Below are positions 1 to 5,827 of a stretch of DNA of 6,375 bases, piece by piece. The DNA lies in assembly GCA_017476305.1 (NCBI GenBank), contig JAFVAA010000195.1, positions 1 to 6,375 of the forward strand. The letters are read 5' to 3'. Source of the DNA: Lachnospiraceae bacterium. GTDB taxonomy: Bacteria > Bacillota > Clostridia > Lachnospirales > Lachnospiraceae. The translations under genes and the position numbers were made by a program. Under the pieces are notes generated by a model. The model was not told the origin of the DNA. It made no database searches and saw only the letters and a program-made list of their open reading frames with translations. Every line of letters begins with the position of its first letter. Position 1 is the first letter of the stretch.

Positions 1-112
1 TATCCGTCAGATTTCTACTTCAGAAATCCGTGTTTCTGTTCTGATTGATAAAAAATATACAGAGCAGGCTGCACAGGCAGTACATGATGCATTTTCGCTG
101 GAAATGGATTAG
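1..112 (+). CDS. lysC: Aspartate kinase, C-terminal end (partial, 5' end outside window)
   Basis: Frame 2 reads 36 codons to a TAG at 110-112. The peptide contains [13 protein letters not shown] followed by [15 protein letters not shown], which matches the end of the second ACT domain of aspartokinases (family pattern: ISTSEI.(I/V)SVLID..Y...A...LH.AF). Aspartokinase phosphorylates L-aspartate with ATP, the first committed step towards lysine, threonine, methionine and diaminopimelate; the C-terminal ACT domains bind feedback amino acids such as lysine and threonine. The catalytic domain lies upstream of the window, so isoform and allosteric effector cannot be told. A hairpin and T-run follow 58 bases after the stop, so the gene probably ends its transcript there. 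The family call is recognised from the motif; the symbol lysC is the usual Firmicute name, and a paralogue (dapG-like) is possible. Confidence 0.85.
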   Translation, partial: IRQISTSEIRVSVLIDKKYTEQAAQAVHDAFSLEMD

Positions 113-142
113 TCGGTTCTGATGAAAATTTACTCTGGTACT

Positions 143-171
143 TTGTTGTCGCGGAAAAATAATAATATAGA
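143..171 (+). promoter_or_regulatory. Possible weak sigma-A promoter for tex
   Basis: TTGTTG (143-148), a 17-base spacer and TATAGA (166-171) form a weak -35/-10 pair. A start near 178 would fall inside the preceding hairpin, so the tex transcript would carry only its 3' arm. The boxes match consensus at about 3/6 and 4/6 positions, so this is tentative. Read-through from the upstream gene is the alternative. Confidence 0.3.
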
Positions 172-202
172 AAAGAGCCGGCGAAAAAAACTGCCTCTTT
201 TT
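171..202 (+). terminator. Intrinsic terminator after the aspartokinase gene
   Basis: AAAAGAG (171-177) pairs with CTCTTTT (195-201). After a C/C mismatch the stem continues as CGG/CTG, with an A-rich loop, and the 3' arm runs into five T's (198-202). The hairpin is AT-rich and modest. It ends only 7 bases before the tex Shine-Dalgarno sequence, so it could also act as a leader structure of tex if transcription reads through. Confidence 0.5.
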
Positions 203-208
203 CAGTAT

Positions 209-213
209 GGAGG
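209..213 (+). promoter_or_regulatory. Ribosome binding site deciding the tex start
   Basis: GGAGG at 209-213 lies 5 bases before ATG 219. An in-frame ATG at 207 overlaps this site, its G being the first base of GGAGG, and has no Shine-Dalgarno sequence of its own. The start at 219 is therefore preferred; it shortens the protein by four residues (MEEK). Confidence 0.75.
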
Positions 214-218
214 AAAAA

Positions 219-2528
219 ATGAATATTAATAAGAAAATCGCAGAAGAATTAACGATAAAGGAATGGCAGGTTGAGGCTGTGGCAAAGTTAATCGATGAGG
301 GGAATACGATTCCGTTTATAGCCAGATACCGTAAGGAAGCACATGGAGCTTTGGATGATGAACAGCTCAGAAATCTAAATGAAAGACTTACGTATCTTCG
401 AAATTTAGAGGAAAAGAAGGAGCAGGTCATTGCAAGTATTGAAGAACAGGGAAAATTAACAGAGGAATTAAAGGCGCAGATTCTGGCAGCAGAGACACAG
501 GTAGCGGTAGATGATCTTTATCTCCCGTATCGTCCGAAGAGAAGAACGAGGGCGACGATTGCGAAGGAAAAGGGGCTGGAGGAATTAGCCGGAATCCTTT
601 TGGCGCAGGAGAAGGATGTAGATGTAGAAAAGGAAGCAGAGCGTTTCATTTCTGAAGAAAAGGAAGTGGCTGACGCTGCAGCGGCACTTGCCGGTGCGAA
701 GGATATTATTGCAGAGGAAATTTCGGATCATGCAGAGTACAGAAGATATATCAGAAATATTACTTCAGAAGAAGGAAAACTGATTTCTACAGCAAAGGAT
801 GAGAAAGCGCAGTCCGTGTATGAGATGTACTATGAATATCAGGAAGAAATCAGTAAGATTGCAGGACATCGTGTGCTTGCACTGAACCGCGGGGAAAAGG
901 AAAAGTTTCTGGTAGTGAAAATGGAGGCACCGGAGGAGAGAATTTTACAGTATTTAAAGACGAAAATTGTGACGGATACAAATGAAAGGGCAGGAGAGCT
1001 TCTGGTCGAAACGATAGAAGACAGCTATAAGCGTCTGATTGCTCCGGCGATTGAGCGTGATATCAGAAATGAGCTGACAGAAAAAGCAGAGGATGGTGCT
1101 ATCAGGGTTTTTGGAAAAAATTTAGAGCAGCTTCTGATGCAGCCGCCGATTGCAGGGAAAAATGTTCTGGGATGGGATCCGGCATTCCGGACCGGCTGTA
1201 AATTGGCGGTGGTCGATGCGACGGGAAAGGTGCTTGCGACGACGGTAGTTTATCCGACAGCACCACAGAATAAGGTAGAGGAAACGAAGCGTGTCGTAAA
1301 GCAGATGATTGAGAAATATGATATTTCTCTGATTTCCATAGGAAACGGGACGGCATCCAGAGAGTCCGAACAGATTGTGGCAGAGATGCTAAAGGAAATT
1401 AAGAAGCCGGTACAGTATATCATCACCAATGAGGCAGGGGCTTCGGTGTACTCCGCAAGTAGACTGGCGACAGAGGAATTTCCGAATTTCGATGTGGGAC
1501 AGAGAAGTGCGACGAGTATTGCGAGAAGATTGCAGGATCCTCTGGCAGAGTTGGTAAAAATTGATCCACAGTCCATTGGCGTGGGGCAGTATCAGCACGA
1601 TATGAATCAGAAAAAGCTTTCGGAAACGCTGACCGGGGTGGTGGAGGATTGCGTAAATAAAGTAGGAGTCGATTTAAATACGGCATCTGCATCACTTTTA
1701 GAATATATTTCCGGAATTTCGAAAGCGATTGCGAAAAATATTGTTGTTTATCGTGAGGAAAATGGAAAATTTAAAAACAGAAAGGAGCTTTTAAAGGTGC
1801 CAAAGCTGGGACCAAAAGCTTTCGAACAGTGTGCCGGATTCATGCGGATTCAGGATGGGGAGAATCCTCTGGATGCGACAAGTGTACATCCGGAGTCCTA
1901 TGAGGCAGCAGAGAAGCTTTTAGAAAAGCTATCGCTCACGATGGGAGATGTAAAGACGATTCAGACAGAAATTGCAAAAAAGGCGACCTCCAAAAAGCCG
2001 GCAAAGAAAGAGAAGAAACAGGAATTTAAGGTGAAAAATACAAATACTGCATTTGGTGCAGCATTTGCGAAAGCCTTTGGAGAGTCCGGAGTTTCTTTAG
2101 AGGCTGGGGAAAAGACACAGGAGAAAAATGTGCCGGGAATCATGAAAAAAATAAAGGATAAAAAAGCCATGGCAGAGGAGCTTGGGATTGGCGAGATGAC
2201 CTTGACGGATATTGTCAAGGAACTGGAAAAGCCGGCGAGAGATCCCAGAGATGAAATGCCAAAGCCTATCCTGCGTACAGACGTTTTGGAAATGAAGGAT
2301 CTAAAGGAAGGAATGATCTTAAAGGGAACGGTCAGAAATGTAATTGACTTTGGGGCTTTTGTGGATATCGGGGTGCATCAGGATGGTTTGGTACATATTT
2401 CCGAGCTTTCAAAGAACCGCTTTGTAAAGCATCCGCTGGATGTGGTAAGTGTAGGAGATATTGTGGATGTAAAGGTGATGAGTGTGGATTTGAAAAAGCA
2501 GAGGATTCAGTTGACGATGAAGATATAG
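219..2528 (+). CDS. tex: Tex family S1 RNA-binding protein (transcription accessory protein)
   Basis: The 769-residue protein starts at MNINKKIAEEL. Tex proteins are cytoplasmic nucleic-acid-binding proteins related to eukaryotic Spt6, implicated in transcription and RNA metabolism; the exact role is not settled. Visible domains: helical N-terminus with TIPFIARYRKEA (about 30-41) and DDLYLPYRPKRRTRATIAKE (98-117), both Tex hallmarks; YqgF/RNase H-like fold from about 315 (GWDPAFRTG, then ISIGNGTASRESE near 373) to EAGASVYSAS and DPLAELVKIDPQSIGVGQY; helix-hairpin-helix region about 488-544 (ISGISKAIAKNIV, VPKLGPKAFEQCAGF); and a C-terminal S1 domain about 695-767 (GMILKGTVRNVIDFGAFVDI, DGLVHISELS). 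Between the HhH region and KPARDPRDEMPKPILRTDV lies a Lys-rich, low-complexity stretch (about 580-642) that seems extra to the usual family plan. This would explain a length above the roughly 720 residues I recall for many Firmicute Tex proteins. No frameshift is seen. It has its own RBS and is probably monocistronic. Confidence 0.95.
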   Translation: MNINKKIAEELTIKEWQVEAVAKLIDEGNTIPFIARYRKEAHGALDDEQLRNLNERLTYLRNLEEKKEQVIASIEEQGKLTEELKAQILAAETQVAVDDLYLPYRPKRRTRATIAKEKGLEELAGILLAQEKDVDVEKEAERFISEEKEVADAAAALAGAKDIIAEEISDHAEYRRYIRNITSEEGKLISTAKDEKAQSVYEMYYEYQEEISKIAGHRVLALNRGEKEKFLVVKMEAPEERILQYLKTKIVTDTNERAGELLVETIEDSYKRLIAPAIERDIRNELTEKAEDGAIRVFGKNLEQLLMQPPIAGKNVLGWDPAFRTGCKLAVVDATGKVLATTVVYPTAPQNKVEETKRVVKQMIEKYDISLISIGNGTASRESEQIVAEMLKEIKKPVQYIITNEAGASVYSASRLATEEFPNFDVGQRSATSIARRLQDPLAELVKIDPQSIGVGQYQHDMNQKKLSETLTGVVEDCVNKVGVDLNTASASLLEYISGISKAIAKNIVVYREENGKFKNRKELLKVPKLGPKAFEQCAGFMRIQDGENPLDATSVHPESYEAAEKLLEKLSLTMGDVKTIQTEIAKKATSKKPAKKEKKQEFKVKNTNTAFGAAFAKAFGESGVSLEAGEKTQEKNVPGIMKKIKDKKAMAEELGIGEMTLTDIVKELEKPARDPRDEMPKPILRTDVLEMKDLKEGMILKGTVRNVIDFGAFVDIGVHQDGLVHISELSKNRFVKHPLDVVSVGDIVDVKVMSVDLKKQRIQLTMKI

Positions 2529-2531
2529 GAG

Positions 2532-2556
2532 AGCGCGCCTGCGGAATTGCTTTTTT
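2532..2556 (+). terminator. Weak candidate terminator after tex
   Basis: Four bases after the tex stop, AGCG (2532-2535) can pair with TGCT (2548-2551), with a short inner CG/CG stem, and six T's follow (2551-2556). The stem is short and imperfect. The position is right for the end of tex, but the structure is poor. Confidence 0.3.
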
Positions 2557-2651
2557 GATATATAGACGAAAGAAAAGGGAAAAACGAAGTGCTTTTTGTG
2601 CAAAAATAATATGGTTTTTTATTCCCATAAAAATACTTGTGGAAAAGTTAC

Positions 2652-2699
2652 AAAAAAAAGAGAAAAAAGCAAAAAAAAATCATATATTTTAATGAAAAA
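2652..2699 (+). promoter_or_regulatory. Phased A-tracts upstream of the fucO promoter
   Basis: Runs of 8, 6, 8 and 6 A's sit at 2652-2659, 2663-2668, 2671-2678 and 2694-2699. Their centres are about 10, 9 and 22 bases apart, close to multiples of the helical repeat, and the last ends three bases before the -35 box. Such phasing bends DNA and can act as an UP element for the polymerase alpha subunit. Curvature follows from known A-tract behaviour; the promoter effect is inferred. The rest of the 2557-2651 stretch is AT-rich and holds only a short inverted repeat, TTTTTG-TG-CAAAAA (2593-2606). Confidence 0.5.
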
Positions 2700-2702
2700 A
2701 TC

Positions 2703-2731
2703 TTGCATTTTTGGACTGCACCTAGTATACT
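2703..2731 (+). promoter_or_regulatory. Sigma-A promoter of fucO
   Basis: TTGCAT (2703-2708), a 17-base spacer and TATACT (2726-2731) give a near-consensus promoter. The start would lie near 2738, leaving a leader of about 118 bases. The -10 box lies inside a perfect 10-base palindrome, TAGTATACTA (2723-2732). Confidence 0.7.
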
Positions 2732-2749
2732 ATAAGTGTGTACAAGTTA

Positions 2750-2804
2750 TTGCTATGCTCAGTCACTGTTTTTGGAATAGCAAAGCTGTGAAAGGTTTAG
2801 CAAA
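2750..2804. repeat. Three copies of a TAGCAAA-type motif in the fucO leader
   Basis: TTGCTAT (2750-2756) is the exact reverse complement of ATAGCAA (2777-2783). TAGCAAA also occurs twice as a direct repeat, at 2778-2784 and 2798-2804, exactly 20 bases apart (about two helical turns). The set could be operator half-sites or the arms of an mRNA leader hairpin. No regulator is identified. Confidence 0.4.
2786..2803 (+). promoter_or_regulatory. Candidate Rex (redox repressor) operator
   Basis: CTGTGAAAGGTTTAGCAA resembles the clostridial Rex consensus TTGTTAA-N4-TTAACAA, matching 11 of the 14 defined bases (12 if the TTGTGAA variant is allowed). Rex senses the NADH/NAD+ ratio and commonly controls alcohol dehydrogenases in Firmicutes, which suits the downstream gene. 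The two halves are only imperfectly symmetric, and the site lies in the leader downstream of the expected start, where a bound repressor could act as a roadblock. Tentative. Confidence 0.25.
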
Positions 2805-2836
2805 TTATGTATGCAGAGTTGGATTGATTCTTATAA

Positions 2837-2845
2837 AAAGGAGGG
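2837..2845 (+). promoter_or_regulatory. Ribosome binding site deciding the fucO start
   Basis: AAAGGAGGG ends 10 bases before ATG 2856. An in-frame ATG at 2811 would add 15 residues (MQSWIDSYKKEGFYF), but this would translate through the Shine-Dalgarno sequence, has no RBS of its own, and does not match the FucO family N-terminus (M.NR.ILNET). Confidence 0.85.
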
Positions 2846-2855
2846 TTTTTATTTT

Positions 2856-4004
2856 ATGGTAAACAGATTTATTTTGAATGAGACATCTTATCATGGTGCC
2901 GGTGCAATAGAGAACATTGCGGATGAGGTAAAAGGAAGAGGATTTCAAAAAGCATTTGTTTGTTCAGATCCAGATTTAGTAAATTTCGGTGTTACAAAGA
3001 AAGTATTAGATGTTTTGGAGAAAAATAATCTTGCTTATGAATTATATTCAAATATTAAACCGAATCCTACGATAGAGAATGTGCAGACAGGTGTGGAAGC
3101 ATTTAAAAATGCAGGAACCGATTATCTGATCGCAATCGGTGGCGGCTCTTCCATGGATACGGCAAAGGCAATCGGTATTATTATCAATAATCCTGAATTT
3201 GCTGATGTTCGCAGTTTAGAGGGTGTAGCAGATACAAAAAATAAGTCTGTACCGATTTTGGCAGTTCCGACGACAGCGGGGACTGCAGCAGAGGTAACCA
3301 TTAACTATGTTATCACGGATGCGGAAAAAAATCGTAAAATGGTCTGTGTTGATCCACATGATATTCCGGTTGTTGCATTTATCGATTCTGATATGATGTC
3401 ATCTATGCCGAAAGGACTGACAGCAGCGACAGGTATGGATGCATTGACACATGCAATCGAAGGATATATCACAGCAGGAGCATGGGAGCTTTCTGATATG
3501 TTTCACTTAAAGGCAATCGAGATTATTGCCAGATCCTTGAGGGGAGCAGTAGAAAATGATCCAGAGGGACGTGAGGGTATGGCACTTGGCCAGTATGTAG
3601 CCGGTATGGGCTTTTCAAATGTAGGTCTTGGTCTGGTTCATTCTATGGCACATCCTTTAGGGGCTCTTTATGATACACCTCATGGTGTTGCAAATGCGAT
3701 TATTTTACCTACGGTCATGGCATATAATGCCGAGGCTACCGGTGAAAAGTATCGTGATATTGCAAAGGCAATGGGTGTGGAAGGTACGGAAAACATGACA
3801 CAGGAGGAATATAGAAAGGCGGCGGTAGATGCAGTACAAAAGCTCTCTATCGATGTAGGAATTCCTGCTGATTTAAAGGAGATTGTGAAGGAGGAAGATA
3901 TTCCTTTCCTGGCACAGTCCGCTTATGATGATGCCTGCAGACCTGGTAATCCAAAAGAAACTTCCGTAGAGGAGATTACGCAGCTTTATAAGGATCTGAT
4001 TTAA
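2856..4004 (+). CDS. fucO: Lactaldehyde reductase / 1,2-propanediol oxidoreductase (iron-containing alcohol dehydrogenase)
   Basis: The 382-residue protein closely follows E. coli FucO (about the same length) from end to end: MVNRFILNETSYHGAGAIEN at the start, NNPEFADVRSLEG, PTTAGTAAEVTINYVITD, CVDPHDIPVVAFID, HAIEGYITAGAW, and MALGQYVAGMGFSNVGLGLV. It is a group III, NAD-linked, Fe2+-dependent cytoplasmic dehydrogenase that reduces L-lactaldehyde to (S)-1,2-propanediol, reoxidising NADH during anaerobic fucose or rhamnose use. The nucleotide-binding GGGS lies at 95-98. The expected metal ligands are all present: Asp195, His199, His262 and His276, each one residue before the E. coli positions. 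It stands alone, with its own promoter upstream and terminators downstream, and no fucose or rhamnose genes are in the window, so the true substrate could be another short aldehyde. Regulation by redox state (Rex) is possible but unproven. Confidence 0.93.
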   Translation: MVNRFILNETSYHGAGAIENIADEVKGRGFQKAFVCSDPDLVNFGVTKKVLDVLEKNNLAYELYSNIKPNPTIENVQTGVEAFKNAGTDYLIAIGGGSSMDTAKAIGIIINNPEFADVRSLEGVADTKNKSVPILAVPTTAGTAAEVTINYVITDAEKNRKMVCVDPHDIPVVAFIDSDMMSSMPKGLTAATGMDALTHAIEGYITAGAWELSDMFHLKAIEIIARSLRGAVENDPEGREGMALGQYVAGMGFSNVGLGLVHSMAHPLGALYDTPHGVANAIILPTVMAYNAEATGEKYRDIAKAMGVEGTENMTQEEYRKAAVDAVQKLSIDVGIPADLKEIVKEEDIPFLAQSAYDDACRPGNPKETSVEEITQLYKDLI

Positions 4005-4031
4005 AATTACTATTCATTATTTATGTTTGAG

Positions 4032-4047
4032 TCTATCATGGGATAGA
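4032..4047. other. Small hairpin downstream of fucO
   Basis: TCTATC (4032-4037) and GATAGA (4042-4047) form a perfect 6-bp stem with a 4-base loop, 28 bases after the fucO stop. No T-run follows, so it is not an intrinsic terminator; it might stabilise the mRNA 3' end. Confidence 0.4.
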
Positions 4048-4069
4048 TCAGGAGCGGTTAAGGATTAGC

Positions 4070-4091
4070 AGTTCCTAAGTAGGACTTTTTT
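4070..4091 (+). terminator. Candidate intrinsic terminator of fucO
   Basis: AG-(bulged T)-TCCT (4070-4076) pairs across an AAGT loop with AGGACT (4081-4086), followed by T's to 4091. An AGGA at 4061-4064 could instead pair with the same TCCT, so two structures compete. The hairpin is short but well placed. Confidence 0.55.
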
Positions 4092-4145
4092 CTGGACAGA
4101 AAGAAAAAGAACAGAACTTTCTGCAAATGATAAAAGTGAGGTTAT

Positions 4146-4189
4146 AAATACGGGTGCTTGCCGGAAATGGCGGGTGCCCGTATTTTTTT
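4146..4189. terminator. Strong bidirectional terminator between convergent genes
   Basis: AAATACGGG (4146-4154) pairs perfectly with CCCGTATTT (4177-4185). The stem continues inward with GU pairs and GCC/GGC around a GGAAAT loop. On the + strand seven T's follow (4183-4189), so it can back up the fucO terminator. It lies just after the MATE stop on the - strand, where the tail reads TATTTATAA; it probably also ends that transcript, though the U-tract is weaker. Between the two terminators a 7-base inverted repeat, CAGAAAG/CTTTCTG (4097-4103, 4117-4123), is the only other structure seen. Confidence 0.8.
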
Positions 4190-4195
4190 CATAAG

Positions 4196-5551
4196 TTATA
4201 GGGAACTTTGTTTCCTGTAAAGTTGTTTCTTTGCATAGAAATATGCAGGGATTAAAAAGGCATCGGCGAGAACCCAGGCGGCAGGACTTGCCAGACAAGC
4301 AGCGGTATAGCCAAAGGCGGGAATGAAGATAAGACCGATCAGAGCTCTGGCAATCATTTCTGCAAAGCCTGCAAATACAGCAAAGCCGGAAAAGCCCATT
4401 CCCTGAATCGTGAACCGGATGCAATTGACCAGACAGAGCAGAACGTAAAATAAAGAGTTATAAAATAAAAAGGTTTTCGCCTGGGAAATCACCAGCTTTT
4501 CTGAGGAAGAGACAAAGAGGTACAGTAAATTCCCGGAAAACAGAGAAAGGATGCCAAAGATTATGACAGAATATACACAGCCGAGAAGAAGGGAGGTTTT
4601 TAAGCCTTTTCCCAAACGGCTTAACTTTCCGGCACCCACATTTTGACCGGCATAGGTCGCCATGGTAGAGCCGAGTGCATCAAATGGGCAGACGACGAAC
4701 ATAGAGATTTTTCCTCCTGCTGTCATGGAGGCTACAGCGGTGGAACCTAAAGAATTGACGGCGGTTTGTAGGATTACACTTCCGATGGCAGTGATGGAAT
4801 ACTGAATCCCCATCGGCAGTCCCATGCGAAGCAGCGGTTTTACATAGCGGGGATGCAGCTTTAAATCGGAGCGTTTCAGGCATAAAATTTTTATATGCTT
4901 TCGGATATAGAGCAGGCACAGGATTCCGGAAATTCCCTGTGAAATCACAGTCGCCAGTGCGGCACCGGATACGCCTGCTTTCAGTACGAGAATCCAGAAA
5001 AGATCTAAAACGATATTTAAGCAGGTGGAAAAAATCAAAAATACCAAAGGAATGACAGAATTTCCCAAGGCACGGATATAGCCGGCTAAGGTATTATAGA
5101 GCATCAGTGCCGGGATTCCCCAAAATACAATGATTAAATAATCGTGAGCCAGGTCGATGATGTCAGCAGGAGTTCCCATCCATTCGAGAATGTTCCGGCT
5201 GAGGGCTGTAGTGGTAAGCGTGATGATAAGTGCAAAGAAGACAGCGAGTACAGCAGAGTTTCCGACAAATTTCCGGAGACTGTTCTCGTCTTTTGCTCCG
5301 AAGGACTGGGCTACCGGCAGGGCAAAGCCATTACACAGACCACCACAAAAGCCCAGAATCAAAAAGTTAATGCTTCCTGTGGAGCCGACTCCCGCCAATG
5401 CCTTCACGCCAAGGAAGTGGCTGACGATGATGGCGTCCACGATATTATAAATTTGCTGAAAAAGCATACCAAAAAGCAGTGGAATCGAAAAATTCAGGAT
5501 TAGCTTTAGCGGTGTCTCCTGGCTCATGTCCTTTGTGTTTGCAGCTGTCAT
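4196..5551 (-). CDS. MATE family efflux transporter
   Basis: The 451-residue inner-membrane protein has about 12 hydrophobic segments in two homologous halves. MATE proteins export cationic drugs, dyes and other organic compounds in exchange for Na+ or H+. Signatures: SIPLLFGMLFQQIYNIVDAI (22-41, with Asp39 in TM1, where family members place an ion-coupling acid), ALAGVGSTG (51-59), ALGNSVIPL then STCLNIVLDLFWI (161-187), GVSGAALATVISQ (193-205), and the second-half motif DALGSTMATYAGQNVGAG (291-308). Rough membrane spans are 17-37, 58-80, 97-118, 136-156, 166-190, 194-215, 245-265, 280-300, 318-345, 360-382, 388-410 and 415-440. The ATG at 5551 is chosen because GGAGGG (complement of 5559-5564) lies 7 bases upstream; the next Met (residue 9) lacks such a site. 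It is convergent with fucO and divergent from the secreted CBM protein. The subfamily (NorM, DinF or other) and substrate cannot be told from sequence alone. Confidence 0.95.
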   Translation of the reverse strand: MTAANTKDMSQETPLKLILNFSIPLLFGMLFQQIYNIVDAIIVSHFLGVKALAGVGSTGSINFLILGFCGGLCNGFALPVAQSFGAKDENSLRKFVGNSAVLAVFFALIITLTTTALSRNILEWMGTPADIIDLAHDYLIIVFWGIPALMLYNTLAGYIRALGNSVIPLVFLIFSTCLNIVLDLFWILVLKAGVSGAALATVISQGISGILCLLYIRKHIKILCLKRSDLKLHPRYVKPLLRMGLPMGIQYSITAIGSVILQTAVNSLGSTAVASMTAGGKISMFVVCPFDALGSTMATYAGQNVGAGKLSRLGKGLKTSLLLGCVYSVIIFGILSLFSGNLLYLFVSSSEKLVISQAKTFLFYNSLFYVLLCLVNCIRFTIQGMGFSGFAVFAGFAEMIARALIGLIFIPAFGYTAACLASPAAWVLADAFLIPAYFYAKKQLYRKQSSL

Positions 5552-5619
5552 CTGATTTCCCTCCCGAAGTGAATTTTTGCCTAAAATTTCTTCTGTTTCT
5601 ATAATTTTTCATCTGCTCA

Positions 5620-5647
5620 ATCATAGCACAAATGAAAAAAACTACAA
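5620..5647 (-). promoter_or_regulatory. Sigma-A promoter of the MATE gene
   Basis: On the - strand, TTGTAG (complement of 5642-5647), a 16-base spacer and TATGAT (complement of 5620-5625) are preceded by TGC, giving an extended -10. The predicted start near 5613 leaves a leader of about 60 bases before ATG 5551. Confidence 0.65.
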
Positions 5648-5656
5648 TAGTTTTTT
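5636..5656. promoter_or_regulatory. Palindrome over the MATE -35 box, candidate operator
   Basis: AAAAAACTA (5636-5644) and TAGTTTTTT (5648-5656) are perfect 9-base inverted arms separated by CAA. The palindrome covers the whole MATE -35 box (5642-5647), a position where a bound repressor would block polymerase. Drug-efflux genes are often controlled by MarR- or TetR-type repressors, but none is encoded in the window and chance is possible in such AT-rich DNA. Confidence 0.4.
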
Positions 5657-5721
5657 ATAAAATTTTCTAAAAGAAAAAAAATCCCATAATTTATCATGTG
5701 CTTTCTATATTTTATCCTGTT

Positions 5722-5748
5722 TTGTATTTCCTGTATGCGAATTATAAT
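5722..5748 (+). promoter_or_regulatory. Candidate promoter of the secreted CBM protein gene
   Basis: TTGTAT (5722-5727) is followed by a perfect TATAAT (5743-5748) with a short 15-base spacer, or by TAATAT (5745-5750) with 17. The leader to ATG 5828 would be about 70 bases. The -10 is strong; the -35 is less certain. Confidence 0.5.
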
Positions 5749-5827
5749 ATAACGAAATAGAAGGTATTTGCAGTCAGAACGATTGTGAATGGAAATTTCT
5801 ATAAAAAATGAAAAGGAGAGAAGAAGA

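Noticed and set aside
207..218. Upstream tex start at ATG 207
   Set aside because: It overlaps the GGAGG that serves ATG 219 and has no ribosome binding site of its own.
2811..2855. N-terminal 15-residue extension of fucO from ATG 2811
   Set aside because: It would translate through the AAAGGAGGG ribosome binding site and does not match the family N-terminus.
2596..2862. 88-residue + strand open frame in the tex-fucO gap
   Set aside because: It has no Shine-Dalgarno sequence, runs through the A-tracts, promoter and leader, has lysine-run composition from those A-tracts, and overlaps the fucO start. Its shorter version from ATG 2755 (35 codons) also lacks an RBS.
4065..4424. 119-residue - strand frame overlapping the MATE 3' end
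   Set aside because: It lies in a different frame from the MATE gene, crosses both terminators and has no recognisable domain.
5144..5503. Two + strand open frames antisense to the MATE gene
   Set aside because: They lie fully inside the clear MATE coding region on the other strand and show no domain or RBS support.
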